Below, one piece after another: positions 57,604-64,000 of a DNA stretch of 64,000 nucleotides. The notes below the pieces were generated by a model. It was not told the origin of the DNA. It searched no databases and was given only the letters and a program-made list of their open reading frames with translations. Numbering within the stretch: position 1 is the stretch's first letter; each line of letters starts with the position of its first letter. The DNA comes from Streptomyces sp. MNU76 (GTDB lineage: Bacteria; Actinomycetota; Actinomycetes; Streptomycetales; Streptomycetaceae), in contig NZ_JAJKLK010000029.1 in the NCBI RefSeq assembly GCF_020982545.1, forward strand, positions 1-64,000, written 5' to 3'. The position numbers and the translations under genes are program-made.

Positions 57604-59982
57604 ATGACCCAGGTCGAACACCAGAACGTCACCGTACTTTCCGACGACGAGCTGCGCACCCTGGACGCCCACTGGCGGGCCGCCAACTACCTCGCGGCCG
57701 GACAGATCTACCTGATGTCCAACCCCCTGCTGACCGAACCGCTGCTCCCGGAGCACATCAAGCCGCGGCTGCTCGGGCACTGGGGCACCTCGCCGGGCCT
57801 CAACCTCGTGTACACCCACCTCAACCGGGTGATCAAGGCGCGCGACCTCGACGCCCTGTGCGTGTGGGGCCCCGGCCACGGCGGGCCGTCCGTACTGGCC
57901 GGCTCCTGGTTGGACGGCAGCTACAGCGAGACCTACCCGGACGTCACCCGCGACGCGCCCGGCATGGAACGGCTCTTCCGGCAGTTCTCCTTCCCGGGCG
58001 GGGTGCCGAGCCACGTGGCGCCCGAGGTCCCGGGCTCGATCCACGAGGGCGGTGAGCTCGGCTACTCCCTCGCCCACGCCTACGGCGCCGCCTTCGACAA
58101 CCCCGACCTGCTGGTGGCCTGTGTCATCGGCGACGGCGAGGCGGAGACCGGCCCCCTGGCCGCCTCCTGGCACTCCAACAAGTTCCTCGACCCGGTCCAC
58201 GACGGCGCCGTCCTGCCCATCCTGCACCTCAACGGCTACAAGATCGCCAACCCGACGGTGCTCTCCCGCCTCCCGCAGGCCGAACTCGACGCCCTCCTGC
58301 GCGGCTACGGCCACACCCCCCTGCACGTCACCGGCGACGACCCGGCCACCGTCCACCGCGCATTGGCGCACGCCTTCGACGAGGCGCTGGACAGCATCGC
58401 CCTGATGCAGCGCACCGCCCGCGAGGACGGTGTCGCCGAACGTGTGCACTGGCCGATGATCGTGCTGCGCACCCCCAAGGGCTGGACCGGCCCCGCCGAG
58501 GTCGACGGCCGGCCCGTGGAGGGCACCTGGCGTGCCCACCAGGTCCCGCTCGCCGCCGTACGGGAGAACCCCGAGCACCTGCGCCAGCTGGAGGCCTGGC
58601 TGCGCTCGTACCGGCCGCACGAGCTGTTCGGCCCCGACGGCCGCCCGGTCGCCGACGTGCTCGCCTGCGTCCCCTCCGGCACCCGGCGGCTGGGCGCCAC
58701 CCCGCATGCCAACGGCGGACTCCTCGTCCGCGACCTGCCCGTCCGCTCCCTGGACGACTTCGCCGTGCCGGTCGAGAAGCCCGGCACGACGCTCCACGAG
58801 CCGACCCGGGTCCTCGGCGACCTCCTGGCCCAGGTCATGAAGGACACCCGCCTGCGCCGGGACTTCCGCGTCGTCGGACCGGACGAGACCGCCTCCAACC
58901 GCCTGCAGGCCGTCTTCGACGCCAGCGGCAAGGCCTGGCAGGCCGAGCACCTGCCGGTCGACGAACACCTCGACCGGCACGGCCGGGTCCTGGAGATCCT
59001 CTCCGAACACCTCTGCCAGGGCTGGCTGGAGGGCTACCTCCTCACCGGCCGGCACGGACTGTTCTCCTGCTACGAGGCGTTCGTGCACATCGTCGACTCC
59101 ATGGTCAACCAGCACATCAAGTGGCTCAGGACATCGAGGGAGTTGCCCTGGCGGGCCCCGATCGCCTCCCTCAACTACCTGCTCACCTCGCACGTCTGGC
59201 GGCAGGACCACAACGGCTTCTCCCACCAGGACCCCGGCTTCGTCGACCACGTCCTCAACAAGAGCCCCGAGGTCGTCCGCGTCTATCTGCCGCCGGACGC
59301 CAACACGCTGCTGTCGGTCGCGGACCACGCCCTGCGCAGCCGCGACTACGTCAACGTGATCGTGGCCGGCAAACAGCCCTGCTTCGACTGGCTGTCGATG
59401 GACGAGGCGCGCGCCCACTGCACGCGCGGCGCCGGGATCTGGGACTGGGCGGGCAGCGAGAACGGCGGCGAACCGGACGTCGTGCTCGCCTGCGCCGGCG
59501 ACGTGCCCACCCAGGAGGTCCTGGCAGCGGCCCAGCTGCTGCGCCGGCATCTGCCCCAGCTCGCCGTGCGGGTGGTCAACGTCGTGGACATGACCCGGCT
59601 GCTGCCCCGTGAGGAGCACCCGCACGGCATGACCGACTTCGAGTACGACGGCCTGTTCACCACGGACAAGCCGGTGATCTTCGCCTACCACGGCTATCCG
59701 TGGCTCATCCACCGCCTCGCCTACCGCCGCGCGGGCCACGGCAACACACACGTCCGCGGCTACAAGGAGTCAGGGACGACGACCACTCCGTTCGACATGG
59801 TCGTCCGCAACGACCTCGACCGCTACCGCCTCGTCATGGACGTCATCGACCGCGTCCCCGGCCTCGCCGTCCGCGCCGCCGCCGTACGCCAGCAGATGGC
59901 GGACGCGCGGACCCGTCACCACGCCTGGATCCGCGAGCACGGGACCGATCTGCCGGAGATCGCCGACTGGCACTGGGCCTGA
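57604..59982 (+). CDS. xfp: Xylulose-5-phosphate/fructose-6-phosphate phosphoketolase
   Basis: The 792-residue TPP enzyme splits xylulose-5-P or fructose-6-P with phosphate to acetyl phosphate and a shorter sugar phosphate. The TPP/Mg site is CVIGDGEAETGPLAASWHSN, with GPGHGGPSVL, LNGYKIANPTVLSR and HDHNGFSHQDPGF (as QDHNGFSHQDPGF) typical of the family. Length is normal. Acetyl phosphate can give ATP without respiration, which fits its stress-island neighbours PPK2, ADH and PPDK. Confidence 0.95.
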   Translation: MTQVEHQNVTVLSDDELRTLDAHWRAANYLAAGQIYLMSNPLLTEPLLPEHIKPRLLGHWGTSPGLNLVYTHLNRVIKARDLDALCVWGPGHGGPSVLAGSWLDGSYSETYPDVTRDAPGMERLFRQFSFPGGVPSHVAPEVPGSIHEGGELGYSLAHAYGAAFDNPDLLVACVIGDGEAETGPLAASWHSNKFLDPVHDGAVLPILHLNGYKIANPTVLSRLPQAELDALLRGYGHTPLHVTGDDPATVHRALAHAFDEALDSIALMQRTAREDGVAERVHWPMIVLRTPKGWTGPAEVDGRPVEGTWRAHQVPLAAVRENPEHLRQLEAWLRSYRPHELFGPDGRPVADVLACVPSGTRRLGATPHANGGLLVRDLPVRSLDDFAVPVEKPGTTLHEPTRVLGDLLAQVMKDTRLRRDFRVVGPDETASNRLQAVFDASGKAWQAEHLPVDEHLDRHGRVLEILSEHLCQGWLEGYLLTGRHGLFSCYEAFVHIVDSMVNQHIKWLRTSRELPWRAPIASLNYLLTSHVWRQDHNGFSHQDPGFVDHVLNKSPEVVRVYLPPDANTLLSVADHALRSRDYVNVIVAGKQPCFDWLSMDEARAHCTRGAGIWDWAGSENGGEPDVVLACAGDVPTQEVLAAAQLLRRHLPQLAVRVVNVVDMTRLLPREEHPHGMTDFEYDGLFTTDKPVIFAYHGYPWLIHRLAYRRAGHGNTHVRGYKESGTTTTPFDMVVRNDLDRYRLVMDVIDRVPGLAVRAAAVRQQMADARTRHHAWIREHGTDLPEIADWHWA

Positions 59983-60000
59983 CGCCGCCGGGCCACGGTC

Positions 60001-60393
60001 TCACCCGCGTGAGGCCGTGGCCCGTTGCACCGGCACCCCGTCGCCGAGCACCTCGGGCAGGTCCGGGTGCACCTCGAAGGCGTTGCTCAGCCCCGTGCAC
60101 CGCAGCAGCCGCCGGAACGCGCTCGCGCGCGTGACCAGCCGCAGCCGGCCGTGCCGGGCCCGGATCCGGCTCTTCGCCCGGCACAGGACACCGAGACCGG
60201 AACAGTCGACGAAGGACACGGAACGCAGATCCAGCACCAGGTCGGGACGGGACACGGCGGTCAGGGCGTCCAGGGCCGCCGAGAGGGCCGGTACCGCCAG
60301 CAGGTCGAGCTCCCCGCGCAGCGTCACGACCGTGCTGCCGTCGGCCGCCCGCGTCGTGCGGTACGGGGAGGACCTCGTGTGGTTGCCGTCCAT
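60001..60393 (-). CDS. STAS-domain anti-sigma factor antagonist
   Basis: The product is 130 residues with one STAS domain (VVTLRGELDLLAVPALSAAL, VLDLRSVSFVDCSGLGVLCR). The Ser in VDCSGLG is the position phosphorylated by anti-sigma kinases and dephosphorylated by PP2C-type phosphatases. The start is placed at ATG 60393 (MDGNHTRSS); the frame is open upstream, and no ribosome site is clear. No anti-sigma kinase gene is near. The SpoIIE phosphatase at 9050 could act on such proteins. Confidence 0.87.
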   Translation of the reverse strand: MDGNHTRSSPYRTTRAADGSTVVTLRGELDLLAVPALSAALDALTAVSRPDLVLDLRSVSFVDCSGLGVLCRAKSRIRARHGRLRLVTRASAFRRLLRCTGLSNAFEVHPDLPEVLGDGVPVQRATASRG

Positions 60394-60424
60394 GGAGAAA
60401 GACAAGCCAACCTGCGCGATCGGC

Positions 60425-60447
60425 GGTAGGGCCGTTCGGTCCCTACC
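60425..60447. promoter_or_regulatory. Palindrome GGTAGGG-N9-CCCTACC, DosR-like
   Basis: Perfect 7-bp arms surround CCGTTCGGT; the core GGGCC...GGTCCC resembles the GGGAC-N-GTCCC pattern of DosR/DevR-type response regulators. It lies between the STAS gene (32 bp from its start) and the stress protein gene at 60660. Confidence 0.5.
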
Positions 60448-60514
60448 GGGGATCCGCACGGCCCGGTCGGCCCACCCCGCGGCACCCCGCACATCACGAC
60501 CCCCGCGCCACGGC

Positions 60515-60545
60515 CCGAACGTCCCTGCGGACAGGGGACGTTCGG
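60515..60545. promoter_or_regulatory. Palindrome with 11-bp perfect arms upstream of a stress protein gene
   Basis: CCGAACGTCCC (60515-60525) and GGGACGTTCGG (60535-60545) flank TGCGGACAG. It lies 115 bp upstream of the universal stress protein start. It may be an operator with GTCCC/GGGAC half-sites or a hairpin. Confidence 0.55.
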
Positions 60546-60659
60546 CACGCCGCCGGGTTCACCCGGCTCCTGCCCCCGCGGGCGGCACACGGCGAGCATC
60601 GTGGGTGGGGGCCACCGTCCGGTGCCCCCCGGTCACAGCCTGTCGAGAGAGGCCGAGCC

Positions 60660-61490
60660 ATGACCCACCACCATGTCGTCGTAGGAGTGGACGGCACCCT
60701 GTCCTCCACCAGGGCCCTGGACTGGGCGGCGGGGGAAGCGATCCGGCGCGACGCCGAGCTGCGGCTGGTGTGCGCCGCTCAGGACCGCGCCGAGACGGTA
60801 CCGATCCTGGCCGCCGCCGTCTCACGCGTCCGCGCGCGGCACCCCGGCCTCCCGGTGCGGACCGTCGCGGCCGAGGGTGGCGCCGTACGGGCGCTGGCGC
60901 GGGAGGGCGCCGACGCGGCGCTCACCGTCGTGGGCTCCCGGGGCATGGGGCGCGTCGCCGGCCTGCTCCTCGGGTCGGTCGGCCTGGGGCTGGCCCGACG
61001 TGCGCGCGGCCCCCTGCTCGTCGTCCGCGGGGACCACCCCTGCGACAGCGGGTGTGAGGTGGTGCTCGGCCTGGAGGACGACAGGGACGAGCGGGCCGCC
61101 GTCTACGCCTTCGAGGAGGCCCGGCGGCGCGGCGCCCGGCTGCGTGTCCTGCACTCCTGGCCCCACCGCCACGTCACGCCCGCGCTGCCGCCGCTCGTGG
61201 GCACACAGGGCCCCCGACGGGACCCGGCCACCTCGTACGAGCGAGTGGAGGAAGCCGTCCCGCGCTTCGCCCTCGCCGCCCTGCGGGAGCGGTACGCCGA
61301 TGTCGCGGTGGAAGCCGTCACGGTGCGGACGAGTGCGCCGGAGGCGTTGCTGGCGTCGACCCGCGAGGCTGGTCTGGTGGTCGTCGGCTCGCACCACCGG
61401 ACGTCCGCCGTCGTCCCGCCCCACACGCAGGTCGCCCCCGTCCTGCTGCGCCACGCGCACTGTCCGGTGGTCGTCGTACCCGCCGCATGA
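60660..61490 (+). CDS. Universal stress protein, two tandem Usp domains
   Basis: The 276-residue protein has VVVGVDGTLSSTRALDWAAG and TVVGSRGMGRVAGLLLGSVG in domain 1, and VVLGLEDDRDERAAVYAFEE and VVVGSHHRTSAVV in domain 2. The nucleotide loop is intact in the first domain and altered in the second. ATG 60660 is 4 bases after a GAGAGAGGCCGAG ribosome site. The next stress protein gene follows after 26 bp. Confidence 0.92.
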   Translation: MTHHHVVVGVDGTLSSTRALDWAAGEAIRRDAELRLVCAAQDRAETVPILAAAVSRVRARHPGLPVRTVAAEGGAVRALAREGADAALTVVGSRGMGRVAGLLLGSVGLGLARRARGPLLVVRGDHPCDSGCEVVLGLEDDRDERAAVYAFEEARRRGARLRVLHSWPHRHVTPALPPLVGTQGPRRDPATSYERVEEAVPRFALAALRERYADVAVEAVTVRTSAPEALLASTREAGLVVVGSHHRTSAVVPPHTQVAPVLLRHAHCPVVVVPAA

Positions 61491-61516
61491 CCGTGCAGAC
61501 GCAAGGAGACCGGCCC

Positions 61517-62413
61517 ATGTCACCGTCCCGTTTCGTCGCCGTCGGACTGGACGGATCGTCGGAGAGCCGTGCGGCCGCCGACTGGGCCGCACGTGAGGCC
61601 CGGATGTACTCCCTGCCCCTGCGGGTCGTGCACGCCGACGACCTTCCCCCGCACAACTACGTGCCCTTCGCCGGCGAACGCGTCGCTCCGCCCGGCGCCG
61701 ACCGCTCCGCCGCGCTGCTGCGCGAGTCGGTCACCCGACTGGCCCACCGCCACCCGGGCCTGCCGATCGAGGCCGAGCGGATCCCCGGGCACCCCGCGTC
61801 GGCCCTGGTCGCGGTGGCCGGGGACAGCGAGGTGCTGGTGCTCGGGTCACGGGGGCTGGGCAGGGCCGCCGGGTTCCTGCTCGGCTCGGTCGCGGCGGCC
61901 GTGGTGGCGCGGGCCGGACGACCGGTCGTCCTCGTCCGCGCCGAGGCAGCGGGTGAGTACCGGACCGACGCCCCCGGAATCGGGACGACCGCCTACCGGG
62001 ACGTCGTGCTGGGGCTGGACCTCGACGAGCCCGACGACACGGTCGTCGCGTTCGCCTTCGAAGCGGCGGCACGGCGTGCGACGGGGCTGCGCGTCGTCCA
62101 CGGACACGGCACGCTGCCGTACGGCGACAGAGGAGAGACAGGGGCCGAGCAGGCGCCGTCCAGGGCCGAGGACGAGCAGGGGTTGTCCGCCGTACTCACT
62201 CCCTGGCGGGAGAAATTCCCCGGCGTGCGGGTGAGCGAGGAGGCCGTGGTCGGCCGCGCCGACGCGCATCTGGTGGACGCCTCCGCCGACGCCTGCCTGG
62301 TGGTCGTGGGCCGCCGCATCCGCCGAACCCCGTTGGCCCCGCACATCGGTCCCGTGACCTACGCGGTCGTACGGCGATCGAGGGCACCGGTGGCCGTCGT
62401 CCCGCACCCCTGA
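61517..62413 (+). CDS. Universal stress protein, two tandem Usp domains
   Basis: This 298-residue protein is closely related in layout to the one at 53896 (both end in GPVT-type second domains with VVVGRRIRRTPLAPHIGPVT and AVVPH). Domain 1 has VGLDGSSESRAAADWAAREA and LVLGSRGLGRAAGFLLGSVA. ATG 61517 is chosen for AAGGAG. It probably arose by duplication of the same ancestral gene as the 53896 copy. It forms an operon with the preceding gene. Confidence 0.92.
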   Translation: MSPSRFVAVGLDGSSESRAAADWAAREARMYSLPLRVVHADDLPPHNYVPFAGERVAPPGADRSAALLRESVTRLAHRHPGLPIEAERIPGHPASALVAVAGDSEVLVLGSRGLGRAAGFLLGSVAAAVVARAGRPVVLVRAEAAGEYRTDAPGIGTTAYRDVVLGLDLDEPDDTVVAFAFEAAARRATGLRVVHGHGTLPYGDRGETGAEQAPSRAEDEQGLSAVLTPWREKFPGVRVSEEAVVGRADAHLVDASADACLVVVGRRIRRTPLAPHIGPVTYAVVRRSRAPVAVVPHP

Positions 62414-62429
62414 CGCGGCGCCCGCCCGA

Positions 62430-62461
62430 CCGCCCCGCCCCGGACAGGAGGGGCAGGGCGG
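62430..62461. terminator. GC-rich hairpin between convergent genes
   Basis: CCGCCCCGCCCC (62430-62441) pairs with GGGGCAGGGCGG (62450-62461) with one mismatch. It lies after the stress protein gene and before the end of ppdK, so it may stop both. Confidence 0.5.
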
Positions 62462-62537
62462 CGCTTTCGCGGGTGCGGGCGTCTTCACGGGTACGGGGCG
62501 GAGCGACACCGCGGGGGATCGGCGCCGCTCCTGTCTC

Positions 62538-64000
62538 TCACTGTCCCGCTGAGCGCGGTGCCGCACGAGTGCCGTTGGTCCCGATCAGGGTGGCCCGGCC
62601 GGCCTCCAGGCGGGCCACGGGGACGCGGAACGGGGAGCAGGAGACGTAGTCGAGCCCTGCCGCGTGGAAGAAGTGCACGGACTCCGGGTCGCCGCCGTGC
62701 TCGCCGCACACCCCGATCGTCAGGTCGGGACGGGCGGCGCGGCCCTCGTCGACCGCGATCCGCACCAGGCGGCCCACACCGTCACGGTCGATCGTCTCGA
62801 ACGGAGAGGCTGTGAAGACGCCCTTGTCGAGGTAGGCGGAGAAGAAGGCCGCCTCGACGTCGTCGCGGGAGAAGCCCCACGCGGTCTGGGTGAGGTCGTT
62901 GGTGCCGAAGGAGAAGAACTCCGCCTGCTCGGCGATCCGGCCCGCGGTGAGCGCGGCCCTGGGCAGTTCGATCATCGTGCCGACGGGACAACGCACGGCC
63001 ACACCGGTCTCCTCCTCGACCTCGGCCAGCACCCGCTCCACCTCCTCGCGCGCGAGCCGGAGCTCCTCCACCGCGCCCACCAGCGGGACCATGATCTCCG
63101 CATGTGGCGCGCCGCCGGCCCGGACGCGTTCCACGACCGCCTCGGCGATCGCCCGGACCTGCATGGCGACCAGTCCGGGCACCACCAGCCCGAGGCGCAC
63201 GCCCCGCAGCCCGAGCATCGGGTTCACCTCGTGCATGCGGTCGACCGCCTCCAGCAGTTCGGTGTCGTGCGCGGCGGGCAGCTCGCCCCTGGCCTCGGCG
63301 GTGGCGACACGGACGGCGAGTTCGGTGCGGTCGGGCAGGAACTCGTGCAGCGGCGGGTCCAGCAGACGGATGGTGACCGGCAGGCCGTCCATCGCCTCCA
63401 GGATGCCGACGAAGTCCCGTCGTTGCAGGGGCAGCAGCGACCCGAGCGCCCGCTTGCGCTCGGTGTCGGAGCGGGCCAGGATCATCGCCTCGACCAGCGT
63501 GCGCCGCTCGCCGAGGAACATGTGCTCGGTGCGGCACAACCCGATGCCCTGCGCGCCGAACCGCCTGGCGCGGGCCGCGTCCTCGGGCGTGTCGGCGTTG
63601 GCGCGCACCTCCAGCCGGCGCACGGAGTCGGCGTGTCGCAGGGCCCGGGCGCCGGCCGCGACGATCGCGTCCGCCTGCTCGCCGGTCTCCAGGCAGCGCA
63701 TGAACGCCGAGGCCACCAACGGAACGCCACCCAGGTACACGGCACCGCTCGATCCGTCGACCGAGACGACCGTCCCCTCCTCGACGACGGTGCCGTCAGG
63801 TGTGGTGAAGCGGCGGGCGTCGGTGTTCACGGTGAGGTCCTCGGCGCCGCACACACAGACCTTGCCCAGGCCGCGGGCCACGACGGCGGCGTGGCTGGTC
63901 CTGCCCCCGCGGCTGGTCAGCACCGCCTCGGCGGCCAGCATCCCGGGCAGGTCGTCGGGGGTGGTCTCCTGACGTACGAGGACGACCTTCTCGCCGGCGG
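62538..64000 (-). CDS. ppdK: Pyruvate, phosphate dikinase, C-terminal part (runs past window edge)
   Basis: The visible 487 codons are the C-terminal part of PPDK; the start lies beyond 64000. The phosphohistidine domain has the swivelling His in TSRGGRTSHAAVVARGLG. The PEP/pyruvate-binding TIM barrel follows, with RTEHMFLGERR, MVPLVGAVEEL, the NDLTQTAWGF segment and the catalytic Cys in GVCGEHGG. PPDK interconverts pyruvate + ATP + Pi and PEP + AMP + PPi; in the glycolytic direction it gains ATP from PPi. It completes the low-oxygen energy set with phosphoketolase, PPK2 and carbamate kinase. Confidence 0.95.
   Translation of the reverse strand, partial: AGEKVVLVRQETTPDDLPGMLAAEAVLTSRGGRTSHAAVVARGLGKVCVCGAEDLTVNTDARRFTTPDGTVVEEGTVVSVDGSSGAVYLGGVPLVASAFMRCLETGEQADAIVAAGARALRHADSVRRLEVRANADTPEDAARARRFGAQGIGLCRTEHMFLGERRTLVEAMILARSDTERKRALGSLLPLQRRDFVGILEAMDGLPVTIRLLDPPLHEFLPDRTELAVRVATAEARGELPAAHDTELLEAVDRMHEVNPMLGLRGVRLGLVVPGLVAMQVRAIAEAVVERVRAGGAPHAEIMVPLVGAVEELRLAREEVERVLAEVEEETGVAVRCPVGTMIELPRAALTAGRIAEQAEFFSFGTNDLTQTAWGFSRDDVEAAFFSAYLDKGVFTASPFETIDRDGVGRLVRIAVDEGRAARPDLTIGVCGEHGGDPESVHFFHAAGLDYVSCSPFRVPVARLEAGRATLIGTNGTRAAPRSAGQ

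Noticed and set aside
57598..59751. A 717-residue minus-strand open frame opposite phosphoketolase
   Set aside because: Val/Gly/Asp-rich shadow of a clear enzyme gene; no motif or ribosome site.

Overview
The window is high-GC actinobacterial DNA and almost certainly Streptomyces. It shows dense overlapping operons, GTG starts, purine-rich ribosome sites, a CebR operator, SpoIIE-type phosphatases and an isorenieratene-type carotenoid cluster with a B12 photoreceptor regulator. The gene content (carotenoid/lit genes beside universal stress proteins, CBS and cyclic-nucleotide-binding proteins, PFL remnants, phosphoketolase and pyruvate phosphate dikinase) recalls the arm-located low-oxygen/dormancy region of S. 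coelicolor. Many relics and insertion remnants fit a chromosome arm.

Layout. 1-1.5 kb: a decayed IS701-type transposase and a 169-bp palindromic element that clips the 3' end of a GlxA-type regulator gene. 1.5-11.5 kb: isochorismatase, a roadblock protein, an ArsR regulator with a visible operator, an RHH/Doc-like toxin-antitoxin pair, an esterase relic, a secreted GH12 cellulase under a CebR box, a ferric-reductase-like flavoprotein, a SpoIIE phosphatase and a doubly broken cardiolipin synthase. 11.5-15.1 kb: a PadR-ABC exporter operon. 15.2-22 kb: an alpha-glucosidase and sugar ABC importer locus with an extra solute-binding protein lacking its lipobox Cys and a permease carrying an inserted extracellular domain. 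22-26.1 kb: a winged-helix regulator/ABC-2 transporter operon and a secreted lyase.

26.3-40 kb is the carotenoid region: TPR protein and polyprenyl synthase; then crtU, crtT, crtY and ECF sigma (litS-like) leftward; crtE, crtI, crtB and a Rieske protein rightward; then litR. Logic: LitR (light/B12) and LitS control synthesis of GGPP, phytoene, lycopene, beta-carotene and isorenieratene. In this sequence crtY has a single-nucleotide frameshift and crtB has no stop codon before the next gene, so as written the pathway should stall at lycopene or earlier.

40-49.3 kb: methyltransferase, phosphoglucomutase, a PLP-decarboxylase relic, a secreted trypsin-like protease with a small partner, a Ser/Thr kinase, and a TetR-SDR-hydrolase unit with three clear operators. 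49.5-64 kb: a stress/low-oxygen energy island with CBS-BON and cNMP-binding proteins, carbamate kinase, internally deleted pfl and pflA relics, DoxX, four universal stress proteins, zinc alcohol dehydrogenase, PPK2, phosphoketolase, a STAS protein and pyruvate phosphate dikinase (cut by the window edge). No rRNA, tRNA or CRISPR was seen.
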